From Glebionis coronaria (taxonomy: Eukaryota > Streptophyta > Magnoliopsida > Asterales > Asteraceae): DNA of 64,000 nucleotides. The stretch covers positions 558,001 to 622,000 of the forward strand of contig JANFOE010000054.1 of assembly GCA_025667525.1 (NCBI GenBank), read 5' to 3'. Below are positions 23,625-35,713 of this stretch, in pieces. Under the pieces are notes generated by a model. It worked only from the letters and a program-made list of their open reading frames with translations, had not been told where the DNA came from and searched no databases. The position numbers were made by a program, and so were the translations under genes. Each line of letters opens with the position of its first letter. Position 1 is the first letter of the stretch.

Positions 23625-24175
23625 ATGCACACATCTACCCCTCAGTGACCAAGCTATTGTTGTCCGCTACTTTTTTACTTCCCGCTCTTTTAAGCTCTCT
23701 TTCCCGCCCAAGCTGTCCATAAATAGCAATTCAGTTTTAGATATACACACAACTCAATCCTTTTGTCACTCATATCACCCTTAAAAACTCACCAACACAA
23801 GTATTGCCAAATGGCCATGGTTGTCAAAAGTTTTAATGTTGTTCGTATTTTATTATTTGACGCACAAGCAAAGAGTACAATTTCTTGGTGGAATTGGTGG
23901 TCTCGAAATATTTATGTATGTAAAAACTCAAACAACCCTTATTTTATTATACTTTATATTTCATTATATAATTTATATTTTTTCGAAAAATAAATACGAT
24001 ACAGATAAATGAAGTTGACGAATAGCTGAAGACCATTCTGATGGCCAGTTCATATATGGAGAGAAACGTGATATAGGATTGATGTCGGAGTTGTAGCACC
24101 GGTTAGTGGTTGTCGGATATGCAGGATGGAGCGGAGCTTAAAAATTTAGAGCGGCACTACATAATCAGGGCCGGC
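23625..24175 (+). pseudogene. Degenerate gene copy A: promoter and first exon remnants
   Basis: First of four paralogous copies of an unidentified gene. TTTCCCGCC (23700-23708), a TATA box (23718-23726) and an ATG at 23811 lie in order. A block 'tttcttggtggaattggtggtctcg' near 23880-23905 recurs in copy C (45239) and, more diverged, in B (30990) and D (47468). A later block 'aatgaagttg' (24008) matches C at 45366, where it follows a splice-acceptor-like 'gatgcag'. The reading frame is not kept over any useful length. I do not recognise the protein. Homology to copy C resumes at about 25960 after inserted DNA. Confidence 0.55.
23700..23726 (+). promoter_or_regulatory. E2F-like box and TATA box, copy A
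   Basis: TTTCCCGCC at 23700-23708 and CATAAATAG at 23718-23726. All four paralogues keep this arrangement, which argues for a once-functional promoter. TTTSSCGC is the plant E2F consensus. Confidence 0.5.
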
Positions 24176-24893
24176 CTCGGGGGCTAGGCGAGGTGAGCGA
24201 CCGCCCAGGGCATCAAATGAGCAGAGGCATCATATTTACGGTGTTATATTTATATACTTTATTTTTTTCCGGCTAAATTCTTACTAAGATGACGAAGTCA
24301 TGACAAAATTTGATTGATCAAACAAGAGAAAGAAACTTTTTGTCACGGGATCGTAAAAGACGTTTTTCAAACGTTTCTTTTCTACGTAGTAATTAATGAT
24401 TTTTACTACGATAAATATTTTATAAGATTCATTTTATAAGTGGAACCAATAAATTTAAATTTGTCATACGCAATTATCACAACTGTATAATATTTGATAT
24501 GTTTTTTTGTAGAGTTTAAAAATAAAACATGAAGCATATAATTTTATTTTTAAAATCAATTTAATTTGTTCAACATCGAAGATCGGTTTAAAATGTTATT
24601 CATTTTCACGAGTTAACAATTATGCTTACAATTATTTTAAGAATTAACTCAAAATTTGTTCTTATAGTTACCTAAAACGCACATTTCATATTTTTGGCAA
24701 AGTTTTACAACGATTGTTTTTTATGTTTGATAAACCTTGTAAATCTTGTAAATCTTGTCTTATTGTACGTCTTTATGTAAGATGCAAGACTTGTCAATAA
24801 TAAAAACTTTAACTGTACTTGTTTTCTACAAAGAATGGGTGGTGATCGAGTATAACCCACATAGACAAAATTCAAAACTTACTCTTGTCTTAG
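24176..24893. other. Inserted DNA beginning with an hAT-like CAGGGCCGGCC end
   Basis: At 24176 the similarity to copy C stops at CAGGGCCGGCCTCGGGGGC, the sort of GC-rich terminus seen in plant hAT elements. 'gaccgcccagggcatca' follows. No convincing partner end or target duplication was found. It is probably a truncated transposon. Confidence 0.35.
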
Positions 24894-25805
24894 CAGTGGT
24901 GGAACAGGATTTTAAACTGTGTGTGGCACGTATTCCGCTCGCTTTACTTCGTAATTTTTTTTATGTTAGTAGTCCGCTAATTAAGGTAAAACTAGTTCAT
25001 TGTGGTATTTGTTTTTGTATCAGGGTAATTGAGACAAACCATAAAAATAATTTAATTTCAATCATAAAAATTTTTACGAAATTTTTCAGAGGCAAATTAA
25101 AGTGGGGAAGAAGAGTTTTGAAGGGACAAATTTTGCATAAAATGTTGGGGTAAGAGGGGGATTGGAAAGACAAAAATTGTGCATGGCATGTGAGGGAGAT
25201 AGCTGGGGATAACGGCAAAAAGTTAAAAAAATTCTACTCAATTTTTTTTGCGCGATTTTAACAAATTCGATGACAAAATTGTTGAGCATTTTCACTCAGT
25301 GGAAAAATCGCCGTTTTTGTAAAGTCAATATACGAAATTACGAAATTTGTAGTTTACCCTTTTAGTAAATATGTGATGAAATAATTTAACTAGGTTTATG
25401 CCTCTTGTTGTCATTTTATTATGATGGGAACAAAAAAAGCCGAGTTTTAACGTCTCGCCTCTTGACATAAAAAACGTTCATTTATTATATCAAACCTCTA
25501 TCTATAATTGGAATTGTACTTGTATATGATGATGGGAACCAAAAATAAGTTTATGCCTCTTGCTCCTACGTAGACTAAACTAGTATACCAAAAAGTCAAA
25601 CTAAACAAAATATTAGTGAGCACCAGTGCTACTATTCATTATCTATCATCTTCTTTTACTTCTTAAAAACACTGTAAAAACTTGTATCTCTCCAAATGGG
25701 TGTAGCACATAAAAAACCAAAACAAATCACTAGAAATCTACCCTTCTTCGTAAAAATCAGTGTGTGGCACGTGCCACAGGTGGCTATAGCCTATCTCCGC
25801 CCCTG
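24894..25805. mobile_element. Non-autonomous hAT-like transposon, 912 bp
   Basis: Terminal inverted repeats CAGTGGTGGAACAGG (left) and CAGGGGCGGAGATAGG (reverse complement of the right end). It is flanked by 8-bp duplications TGTCTTAG (24886-24893) and CGTCTTAG (25806-25813), one mismatch. Both ends carry a subterminal TGTGTGGCACGT. The interior has no transposase-like frame. The 8-bp duplication and CAG...CTG ends fit hAT. Confidence 0.8.
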
Positions 25806-25959
25806 CGTCTTAGTGAGTGAATAATTACTAGATATATAGTTTAATTGTTTCATATATAATTTTATTTAGGGCCATTTTTTGATAGTTTCACCCAGGGTAT
25901 TATATAACTCAAGAATCACCTGTAGATAATTAAATTCTTATATTTTGACATATACATAT

Positions 25960-26230
25960 AAAAGCCTATTTGTAGCCTAACACTTTCCTTTATTTGTGCT
26001 TCAATTTAAGTGTATGAAAGTATTAAGCATGAACTATAATTGACCATTCAATTCCATAGTGCTTATAACTTTGTTTAAGACAGCAAGTTATGTAAGTTAC
26101 CAATATTTGTTTTGTATTATTATGGCTACAAATCGATTGCGAGTCAGTATGTCATCGTGTTTTTATATATATCTCAAATGGAGATGATGAACAATTTAGC
26201 TGACAAAATGCTAAAAGAATGATACTCTTT
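25960..26230. repeat. Second part of duplicated unit A
   Basis: Sequence from 'tagcctaacac' through 'ggctacaaat' and 'atctcaaatggagatgat' matches copy C at 45615-45910 with scattered differences. No reading frame; probably intron or 3' flank of the ancestral gene. Confidence 0.65.
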
Positions 26231-27130
26231 TAAACAACAAATGCATGTGTTCTTTTTCTTACATTTATTACATTCTTTCACTATTAACATAAACCGACCT
26301 CTTAATACATACATAAATTTTGCGGGTTAAGAGGGCCTACCTGTTTTGCTACGCCCAGGGTCACCAAAATCCTCGGGACGGTAATGAGTGGTTATTCGGT
26401 TTGCTAGTATACAGCCGGATCTGATCTTAGTCGTTTCATGGCATGTTATTCCAGTTGACTTTGTTTTGACCTATAACCTTGTTACCTTAATACTCGGTAC
26501 TTGGTGAAATACAATTTGTGTATAAATATTTTTTGTACTTTTCTTAATACTAAACGCAACGTGTTTAAATTTTGCTCGCATTCACATCATGCAATGGCTT
26601 TTGGGACCTTAAGCGTATTAGAGTGCAAAACATATTTTGAAACCAAGATTGTATGATAATTTTGTTATTGGTTTTAATAATGTTAAATAAATCAAATTTG
26701 TTTTAAGTAATGATTTTTTTATACATATGTTTATTGATGAGTTTTAGTATAAAAAATTTATACACATTCAAGCTTTTCAAACCAAGTTCAAGCTTTATCA
26801 AGCCTTATCAAGCCAAGCTTAAGTCTAGATTGGTAAAGCTTGACAAGCTATCAAGCTAAGCTCAAGCCTATAATTTTAGTATCAAGCCAAGCTCAAGCCC
26901 TACTAAGCTTGAGCTCGACTCGACTCGATTATACCCCTAAGTTTATCTATTAAATGACACATATAATTCGATTTGACTCGTTTTGGTTTGTTTATCCTAT
27001 TGACCTGTGTTTTTATTAGTCTTATGTGATTGATACCTTGAGCTGACTTTGGTCCATTTGACCAAATAAAATTTGACCCATTTACTTTAGCATTTCCAAA
27101 AAGGTGAAAACATAAAGAAAACTGCACTTT
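26231..27130. other. Low-information spacer with AAGCTCAAGC-rich repeat
   Basis: 26760-26940 is dense in 'caagct/aagctcaagcc' and ends 'gactcgattatacccctaa', resembling one end of a common plant MITE type (reverse complement begins TTAGGGGTATAATCGAG). An hAT-like GC-rich end also occurs at 26351-26386 (reverse complement ...CCGTCCCGAGGATTTTGG). Neither has an identified partner. Confidence 0.35.
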
Positions 27131-28320
27131 CGCAATTTCACCCAGGTGTCCATTTCACATAACAGCTTTCAAGCGAAATGAAACAGTAGGTATGGGTTTG
27201 GCCTCATATGCAGATTGCATTATTCTATAGCAACAGGTTGCATAAAACCCAGAATTATAGTGTGTTTTAGTTTTCTATTTTGCTAAATGAAACAAGTCAT
27301 CACTGAGTTGACACTGATACGGGTCAAACTGGCGAAAAAATAAAACAAAACTACACTTTGGGGACATTTCTGTTTTAACATAGTATAATTGGAGTAACGT
27401 CTATGTCTTCATTATTGGAATTCGATTTATTATTTCGGTTTAAACTTATGACTTGATCGACATTATTTAGCAAAACCTAAAGATAAAACACACTCGAATG
27501 AATTGTTGACTTTTATTGTATTACAATGGAATTTGATGACATGGGTTAATTGAATGTGTTTGGTGAAGGTCCTTTCAATTCTTTGGATCCTTACCGTTTT
27601 GGCTGATGCCAAGTTTCTTAATAGCTTTCCAAAAAAATTGTATCGACGCAAATGAGCATAATAAGACCTGCATATTGTTGCAGGTTTTACAAAGAGCTAT
27701 GATGCATTCACAAAATAACCAAAAAACATCCAAAGAATGAGGTGACATGCAAAACCTATATTTCTGTGTTTGAAATAAAAAAACTACATTGTGATGAAAA
27801 ATTAGTGCCAACTTTTTAAAAAATATATAATTAAAAATATAATTTCAACAACCCACTGGCCAACTTTTATATTGTGATGAAAAATTGAAGATAAGGCCTT
27901 GTTCATGATAGTTTCAAAAGGAAATAGTTGTTACATTCATGGCTTGATGCTCGAGCTTCGCATCCAATGTTTAAAATTTAGGTTGGTAGGAGTGAGGATC
28001 GGGTAGAATTCGGACCGGACCGGCCTTACCAAACCCGACCCAAAGACATAAAACACAAAGTCATAAGAACCAAGATGGACCAATGGCCACTCGAGAAGTT
28101 CAATATTATTTAGGTCAATCGGATGTTCTGCCCTCCGTTTTGGACATGATGGAACAAAGCAGTTGTGTTCATGCATACTGAAGTATTGTTCACTACACCT
28201 TAAAGATACATATGTTACTTGTTCATGCCATACTCTTGTTCACTATGTGCACCTTAAAACTATAAGCTACGACTCCTTATCTGTCTTATACATGTGAATA
28301 TATGATTCAACTTTGTTTTA
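27130..28320. repeat. Tail segment T1 of duplicated unit A
   Basis: Paralogous to 33160-33900 (T2) and 49140-50062 (T3). Shared blocks include 'tttcggtttaaactta', 'gcaaaacctaaagataaaac', 'gtgtttggtgaaggtcctt' and 'ggttttacaaa'. It ends at 'cttatacatgtgaatatatg', the empty site corresponding to the transposon insertion at 50063. No coding frame is preserved. Confidence 0.65.
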
Positions 28321-28329
28321 ATGTTTAAC

Positions 28330-28698
28330 TCGAGGTGGCAAATCATATCCATATGCTTAAATTTGGGTTATTTGGACTTTTTTTTTAAACTAATGTACTA
28401 AATGGGTATTGACTTTTATGTTAGTTACACTATTTGGACAACATAAAAGTATTTGATTAAATAAATAGGTATTATGGATTATATGTGATGGTTTTTTTGC
28501 CAATTAAATAATCTTGAATCTATTGTTTCTCCTTTAATATTGTCCATTTGACCCAAGTCCATTTGGTCCAATGTCCCATTTGGTCCAAGTCCATTTAGTC
28601 CAAATATTAAAAATTGTCCATTTAGTCCGCGTTCATGGACGAACGTTCATTTAACCCACTGCTCATACCCGTCCAGTCCACCCATTTAGCCACCCTTA
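28330..28698. mobile_element. hAT-like MITE, 369 bp
   Basis: Ends TCGAGGTGGCAAAT and, reverse complement, TAAGGGTGGCTAAAT. Flanked by 8-bp duplications TGTTTAAC (28322-28329) and CGTTTAAC (28699-28706), one mismatch. The interior repeats 'ccatttggtcc/ccatttagtcc'. No coding capacity. Confidence 0.75.
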
Positions 28699-28739
28699 CG
28701 TTTAACCATGTTAAATGGCTACATCGAGGTAAATATACC

Positions 28740-29090
28740 TGAATTTAATCCAACTTTTTTTGTAATTTTATAAAAAAATTAAGATCAAGCTTCAGACTTA
28801 AAATATAAGCTTAAACTCCTGGTATATTTAAAATTTTTGAAGAGAACGTACACATTATTATCTTCAATCCAAAAGGCTATATTTTAGAGGTAGGATTTAC
28901 ATATTTTCACCAAAGAGGCTTCAAGTATCACCTTTTTCACATCTATGTAACCTGCATGTCCTGATTTTTTTTCATATGCCTTTAATTGTAACTCTGCTTG
29001 TTTGATTTTTCTTCCATATTCCTCCTTAAATTTTCACGTAACGAGCATTTAAGATTACCTGCGTGTTCCTTAAATGATGATGTGCAAAAG
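28740..29090. repeat. Segment U1, paralogue of 61700-62095
   Basis: Shares 'tacctgcatgtcctgatttttttt' (in two parts), 'cgagcatttaagat' and 'gttccttaaatg' with the block-2 copy. AT-rich and non-coding. Confidence 0.65.
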
Positions 29091-29794
29091 TGCAGCAACA
29101 AAACTGATAACATTAGATGGTTTGGTAGCAAAAGGAATTTCTACATCTTTATTATTCAAAGCGTATTACAAGTACACAAGCTTACAGAACTTAACACTTA
29201 AGCTACTGCCAAAATGACTAGATTACCTTTAGTACCAAAATTACCAAACTACCTTACGAGGTTAAATCAAATATCTAACAGAAATGAATGGGTCCAACAA
29301 GTCATATTTCTTCCAAAGCCCATAACTGTTACTTTTAAAGTTCCGATTCTAACAATAGAGTTTTCTAATCACGCTTAATATATAATTATCTGTCAAAAGT
29401 TCTGATAAAATGGACAAAAACGTGCTTGTGGGTCTACCAAGCCCTACTCATCCAACATGCACTAAAAGTTACCCATTTTACCCATTACAAGCCCGTTATA
29501 CTTTGCCTTCCTTAACTAGTGTATTCTCTTCGATTGCACGTTGGCATAATTCCAAATCATCTATTGCCAGCATCATTTGCTAAGGACAATGATGGTTCTT
29601 GTGGCTGCATTGGAGATCCTGCTTCTCATTGTTTTCTAAACAAAGTTGAATTATTTTCAAGATGATACAAAACGAATTGTATAACTAACTCAAATTACTA
29701 ATATGTAATGAGTTCTAAGCCAACTGGAAGTATGCTACTCGGCATATTTGATACTGGTCTCGCTTCTGCAGTTATCAAAGGACTATCTGTGGCT

Positions 29795-30370
29795 ACAGAT
29801 GACAAAAAAACTCCAAACCCGACGGAGAATCTGATACCCGAATTCGATTTGACCGGGATCCCCGAGTTGACCGGGTATGAGGATGGGGGTGGGTATTCCA
29901 CGATAATAAAAAACGAGTATGGAGGCGGGGATAGTAATACCCTCGGTTCTCCAAACCCGTCCCCGAAACTGTACCCGAATATCTTTATTCAAATATACAA
30001 TTATATATCTATTAGATATTTAAAATTCTATCAATCCATGATTAATATCTCATTTAAACTAACATTTCATAATTAAATCTTGTATGTTAATGTTGTTATT
30101 TTTAATATTGGTTAATGTTGTTTGATATTACCGTATTGTGTTATTTGTAATGGTTGCGTCATTTGAAACATATTTAAATGTTAATTGTGTAACGGGAAAA
30201 AATTCTCCGACTCTCCATTGGGGATCCCCGTTCCCCGTTCGGGATGGGGATGGTATGTAGCATATAAAACCCAATGGGGATGGGGACGAGGATGGGGATA
30301 CATATTAAACTTTAGGGATGGGGATGGTATGAACTATTCCCCGCAGACCCGACCCCGTTGCCATCTCTAG
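29795..30370. mobile_element. hAT-like MITE, 576 bp, GC-rich ends
   Basis: Left end TACAGATGACAAAAAAACTC (first base shared with the duplication), right end reverse complement CTAGAGATGGCAACGGGG. Flanks CTGTGGCT (29787-29794) and CTATGGCT (30371-30378) form an 8-bp duplication with one mismatch. The paralogous uninterrupted site is CTATCGCT at 46830-46837. Repeated ggggat(g/c) motifs near both ends can fold together. Reading frames here are accidental. Confidence 0.8.
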
Positions 30371-30762
30371 CTATGGCTTCACCTATTTTCACATGTTTTC
30401 TTCATCTGTTTCTTAGAAATTTAAATAGCTTTACTTATGTAAATTTTTTGCATCTCTAACTTAAGTATAAGCTTCTAATGCTTCATTGGAAAAAAACGAA
30501 ATCCTAAAAACAGTCTAGACCTAAATTGACGCATTTTAAACCCGAAACTATTTAAACACATGTCTAGAAGACCCATCTAGACCCGAACCCGTTTAAACCC
30601 AAACACATCTTAACCCGGCCAACACGAACCTCACTCCTTACCGACCCACCTATTTTGACGGGACTAGACCCGTCGTAAACCAGCCCGAACCCAAACGCAA
30701 ACCCACCTATATATTTTGCTGCAAATTTTGTTATGTCCCGCTCTTTTCTCTTTTTGGATCTC

Positions 30763-30802
30763 TTTCCCGCCCAAACACCCAAGTCATTAATTCCCTATAA
30801 AT
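30763..30802 (+). promoter_or_regulatory. E2F-like box and TATA box, copy B
   Basis: TTTCCCGCC at 30763-30771, then CTATAAAT at 30795-30802, with the same spacing class as copies C and D. Confidence 0.5.
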
Positions 30803-31499
30803 GATTCACTTTTATTGTACATCTACTCACCGCTCAATTCCTTTGTCATTAAAATTCTTACCAACACAAGTGTACCAAGTTTTATGGTGATGGTGGTGAT
30901 CATGTGGTTGCCAAACTTTCTATTGTTAAGTTTAAATCAATATTACAAATTGTTTATGCTTCTGTTTTTTGACAAAGCAACAAGATATATAATTTCTTGT
31001 TGAAATAGGTGTTCTCGGAATATTAGGTACTTAAAATTCCAAAACACCCCTCGTTTTATTACTTTATCCTTCATTATGAAATTTATGTTTTTTTTTTCAT
31101 ATTGGATGTATAAGTTTATGTGAATTTATTTATTAAAATAACATCAAGAAGCTAGTTTAGTCTTAAGACCTATAAAGTTGAAGCATCTCTATGGTATTGC
31201 ATATACAAATCAATGGTTGAGAATAAATATATATTATGAACTAGTTTAAGCATAAATGAATTTCTCTCTATTATTTAGGCATGATGACGACGTGTATTCT
31301 ACTAATGGAGCTAATGAAAAACAAACGGAGGAGGAAGTAAAGGCTCAGAAGTATCATGTCGTTAAACCATCATAAAAACGAAACTGGTTCCCATTCACAG
31401 ACAACTACGTATAGAATGTTGTCCACCTCTTTGATAAGCAAAGTTATACTCGCTTTGAGAGAAAAAGAAAAACTTTTTCTTGCTCGTTAGGACGGCTTG

Positions 31500-32040
31500 T
31501 GGACTTAACTTCTTGAACCGAAGAGAGTGATGCGAACAGTTCAGGAGGCCGCAGATCAAACCCTTTAGTTCAGTGCCTCTAGGAAATGGATTCCATTTGG
31601 ACCTTCAATCTCTATATCATAGGGCAAACATGACTTAACAATAACATTCATCCAGCTAACAATGTATCCCGCCATTCCTACCATACAACTGACTCGATGT
31701 TAAACAAGCACATAATGCCCTCAAGTAAGTACTTTTAAACCTAGTTTATGTTTCATAAAAACTCTTTACTTTTTATTGTGTGTCGTTGACGGTTGATAAT
31801 ATTAGTCTTGGAGAAACCTGTCCTTGAGATGTTGCCTTAGATGCTGCGGATGCATCTATGTCAATTTCTAGCTTCACGGCATAGGTGTATGTTGACAATC
31901 ACCCATGCACAATATGTAGCGGTTTCACATCTTTTATCAACTGCCACAGGAACCATGTTCTAGGTGAGTTGTCTAAATTATTTTCTGAAGTTGATAAACA
32001 TAATAACTAGAATCACTAGTGTTTGGTTAGGGGATATTTA
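31500..32040 (+). pseudogene. Copy B: downstream exon remnants
   Basis: Homologous to 47940-48380 in D. An exon-like segment (31806-31963) follows 'gataatattag' and ends at a donor-like 'ctaggtgagttg'. Conceptual pieces in different frames (NHPCTI, GFTSFIN, CHRNHVLG) agree between B and D once indels are allowed, suggesting former protein coding. Function not recognised. Confidence 0.45.
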
Positions 32041-32057
32041 TTACGTCTTTTATTCCC

Positions 32058-32230
32058 GGCTTATGGCTTATTTGGTTTTTGGGTTATGTTTCATTAGTTC
32101 ACTTTTGTGTAGCTTATTTTGAAACTTTTCGGCTAATATGACTTCATCATTCCGAAAAGTTTCAAATAAGATGAAAATTAAAAAATGAGCTTAAAAATCA
32201 TAAGTCAAAAACCAAATAAGCCATAAATCG
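32058..32230. mobile_element. Fold-back MITE, ~173 bp
   Basis: Near-perfect inverted repeat: TTATGGCTTATTTGGTTTTTG at the left and its complement at 32206-32226. An inner stem pairs cttattttgaaacttttcgg with ccgaaaagtttcaaataag. Copy D (48418-48480) keeps only the left part, so the element predates the duplication and was partly deleted there. Confidence 0.7.
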
Positions 32231-33160
32231 ACTATTTACGGCGAAACAAACACGTTCGGACACCAATGAAAGACCAATTGTGATTTCTAGGGCATAAAAT
32301 GTGGTTCTGGCTATGAGAACACGTTTCGTCAATGTTTTTAACGCACTAATACTTCGGCATATGCATTGAATATACTGTTGTTCTATTTATGTGCAAGTGT
32401 GTGAATTATGAAAAGACTTGAAATATACAACTTCCCTTCAAAAACCAATGTCCACTTCTATTTTACCGTATGTACCAAAAACTATTGTTCACTTCGATAA
32501 ATAATAGTTTTATTTGTCTAAATTTACTATATTACTTTTAGTACAAATTGTTATTTACAAAACTAAAAGAAGACAAAAATTATATTATAAAAAGGTAAAA
32601 TTGTCTTTTTAGCTTTCGTGAAAACCAAAGCAATAAAATTTCTATTTCTTGTTTGTGAATGATAATTTTAAACTTAGGTTTCACTTACATGATTTGTTTA
32701 TGGTATGGGTAGAAATGAAAATGGGTCTACTCAAGTTCGATTGACGTACTATATAGTAATACACAACGATTTATGATTAGATGTTGTTACGATTGTAGGA
32801 GACTGAATATCTCGTGAAGTGGGCCAAATTTAATGACGACATTTAAAGAAGGTTTGGAATAAAACAAATGATGCAAAGATCGTATATTGAAGAAATGATA
32901 AGAAAAGCGGCAAGGAGGAAGTCAAAAGTTGGACCATGGGTTACAAAATGTGTAAGGTTGAAAGGTTAAACTCAAAAAATGCAAAAGTACATCTAGTTTA
33001 ATTGTTGTCCTTTTTTAGTCGCTTAAATGTATAATGAGACCAGTTTCTCTGATATCGAAATAATACAATTCAAGCGACTAAAACATAAAAGGGGACAAAA
33101 TAAGTAGCTTCGGGTAACTTTGCATTTTTGGGTTTTATCTCCTACTCTTCCAGCCCACTC
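32231..33160. repeat. Rest of unit B between the MITE and segment T2
   Basis: Similar to 48480-49140. The block 'ctcgtgaagtgggcca' (32811) with the following 'aatgacgacatttaaagaagg' is shared with D at 48714. Conceptually EYLVKWAKFNDD, faintly chromodomain-like, but too short to assign. Confidence 0.45.
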
Positions 33161-33900
33161 ACGTTTCTCTAGAGTGTATTGCGATTGTAGTAATGTCTAA
33201 GTCTTCACTGTTAGAATACGATTTGTCATTTCGGTTTAAACTTATGGTTGGATTTGTTTCATTTTGCAAAACCTAAAGATAAAACATAGTCCAAAAAATT
33301 GTCGACTTCTATTGCAATGGAAGCCAATGACATATATTGAATCAATGTGTTTGTTGAAGGTCCTTAAGATTCTTTGGATCATAATAAGCCATGCACACAC
33401 TGTCACGGGTTTTACAAAAGCTATATTTTTTTGTTTGTGGTACAAAATATTACTAGTACATAATAAGAGGGTCTGAACTTCTAATGGCAAATTTCTTGTC
33501 TCGCTATCTTTTATCAACACTATGCCACTATTGGACTTCTAGCTAGTGACATTTTTGTTTAGAGATTCTTTTTTTAACTATGATTTTTGCTCTTTTGAAA
33601 TTTAGTAAATGAGAAACTAATGTCAATAATAAGTAAAGAAATCGAAAACTTTTTAAAAATTTTAAAATTTAAAATATAGAAATTATTTTATGGTGAAAAA
33701 AAGTTATTTCATGTAGTTCAAATATAGTTTAAAATAATAATTTCAACACCATACTTTAGTGGCCAACTTTTATTTTGTAACGTAAAATTGAAAATAAGTC
33801 CTTGTACTCGATCATGTCAGTTCAAAAGGAAAGAAGTTGTTACAGTTATGTCCAACTTGACATCTAATGGCATTCCATATTAGACCTTTACAAACGTTTA
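33160..33900. repeat. Tail segment T2 of unit B
   Basis: Paralogue of T1 (27130-28320) and T3 (49140-50062), shortened by deletions. No coding frame. Confidence 0.6.
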
Positions 33901-34291
33901 TAATTCATCAAAATCATTAATTTTCAAACTTTTTGGTTTTATAAACTTATTGTCATTATACATAAATCATTTAAACTTTATAAACATAATATATATCTCA
34001 AATGAATTAAATTATGAAGAAATCTAAGATTTTAGACATTTTCATGCCAAGTAAGCATGAACTGATCTTTCACTATGATTTGCAAAAGTATAGACCTATT
34101 CAAAATATTATAAACTTATATTTACACTATCATAATAGATGCTCTAACACTAAAAATTAGTGAATAAAAATGATATTTGACTGAATCAAAATTGGCGTGG
34201 TCTTTTTTGAAAAAAATTGGCCTTTTAACACTAAAAATTACTTATACTGAGGAGTGAGGATATAATTTAGGTACACGTTATTTAAATTTTA

Positions 34292-35281
34292 GAGTTAGCT
34301 ACATTTTTGGTCTTTATGGTTTGTCGGGTATAATGATTATGGTCAAAAGGTTCAAAAAGTAACAAATCCAATTTTATTTTGCTCAACTCGTAACATTTTT
34401 GGACCCAAACGTTAGTTGACTAACATTTTACGAGTTAAAATGTATAAAATGACTAAAATACCCTTGTCTCATGACATAAAATGCCTACAATAACCTTTCA
34501 ATTTGTTACGTCAGGCTTTCGTGTGGGTCGGGTCACGGGCCACTACTACTTATCATAGGATTAGGGTTTCATTATTATATTTTATAAATACCATGCCATT
34601 GTTCTTAATATAAAGTTAAAGTTAAACAAATGTCTGATTCTCTCATCTCTCGTTCTTAAGGAGTCAGCACCCGCTAAAAGTGGTACCCTATCCCAATACT
34701 ACCCGAGAGGGTCGTATCAATTTTGTATTCAAAAATTAAAAGAATGCTAAGCTTTTGATATAGATCAACGATGAGTTATGTTCACAACCCAAATTCGATG
34801 TTGTCGGTCTTCATATACTTCACTAGGAAACAAAATTACAATTTGGATCTTGATTTCAACATTGGTAATCTCGTTGGTTGGAAGCTTACTGGAAAAATTG
34901 GAAATGCAGCCATCTCAGTGGCTAGTGTTGTGGTTTAGTTTTGTTCTTTTGTTATGGGATTTGGTTGAATCCCACACATCATATATGTAAAGGTTTTCCC
35001 AAAACGAGATGAAATGATATGAAAATATGTTAAGTTTTGTTAGGGAGTTTGATAGACGTGAGATTTTGATTGTGTGAAGTTAAAATATGTGTTTGTTTTT
35101 TGTTTACATGTGAAAAGACAAAAATACTCTTTCTTTTAACAGTCAAATGTTAGTCAACTAACGTTAGGGACCAAAAGTGTTACGGGTCGAGCAAATTAGG
35201 ACTTGATCCGTTACTTTTCAGATATTTGGATCAAAACTGTTATACTCGACAAATTATAAAGACCAAAAATATAGTTAACAT
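34292..35281. mobile_element. Mutator-like long-TIR transposon, ~990 bp
   Basis: Ends GAGTTAGCTACATTTTTGG and, reverse complement, ATGTTAACTATATTTTTGG, with TIRs extending at least ~130 bp (the inner gttagttgactaacatt / tgttagtcaactaacgtt pair is clear). A 9-bp duplication TAAATTTTA flanks it (34283-34291 and 35282-35290). The paralogous block at 62195-62215 lacks the insertion. No transposase frame; non-autonomous. Confidence 0.8.
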
Positions 35282-35705
35282 TAAATTTTATTAGCATGCG
35301 GTTGATTGTCGGACTTTTACTTGAGTCATCAAATTAGTAAAAAAATTTGGATTAAAGGATTGAGATTGATATTTTTATGAGTAATAATATATTGACTAAA
35401 TTATGGTTGGATTAAAAAGATTTGTTATTGTACCTTTAAAAACATATGGAAAAAATATAAAGTTCAATAAGTAAAAAATAGTCAAACACATAAATACGAA
35501 TGAGAAATATATAAAAAAAAGTCTAGTCATGTTAATAAAACGAGTAAACCTGTTTGAAAAAATACAGAATATATAATATAAATTTTAACAAATTGAAAGT
35601 AGTAAAATAAAAAATATACATGACAAAACCATAACAAATTGCTTTGCCTCTCAACAAAGCGAGTAAAAAAGGACATAAGATAACTAAATGAAGTATCAAA
35701 TAGCA
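35282..35705. repeat. Segment V1, paralogue of 63476-63880
   Basis: Long, clear similarity including 'gagtaataatatattgacta', 'agatttgttattgtaccttt' and 'ttgcctctcaa', non-coding in both copies. Confidence 0.75.
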
Positions 35706-35713
35706 CTATCTAG

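Larger units (their letters stand above)
29690..31500 (+). pseudogene. Degenerate gene copy B: promoter and first exons (contains a MITE)
   Basis: Paralogue of copy D (46740-47940). Upstream flank, E2F-like box (30763-30771), TATA box (30795-30802) and ATG 30883 are followed by the 'ggaatattaggta' block. A later exon-like block at 31279-31500 has 'gatgacgacgtgtattctac'. In D the same block stays open for about 70 codons (DDDVYSTNGANEKTNGGG...); in B it is broken by indels. A splice-acceptor-like 'ctattatttag' precedes it in both. Protein identity unknown. Confidence 0.55.

Noticed and set aside
26341..26390. Right end of a 2.2-kb hAT element starting at 24176
   Set aside because: The ends share only a loose GC-rich pattern, no 8-bp duplication exists, and sequence paralogous to copy C lies between them.
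32811..32850. Chromodomain (EYLVKWAKFNDD)
   Set aside because: Only ~12 residues before a stop; insufficient to claim the family.
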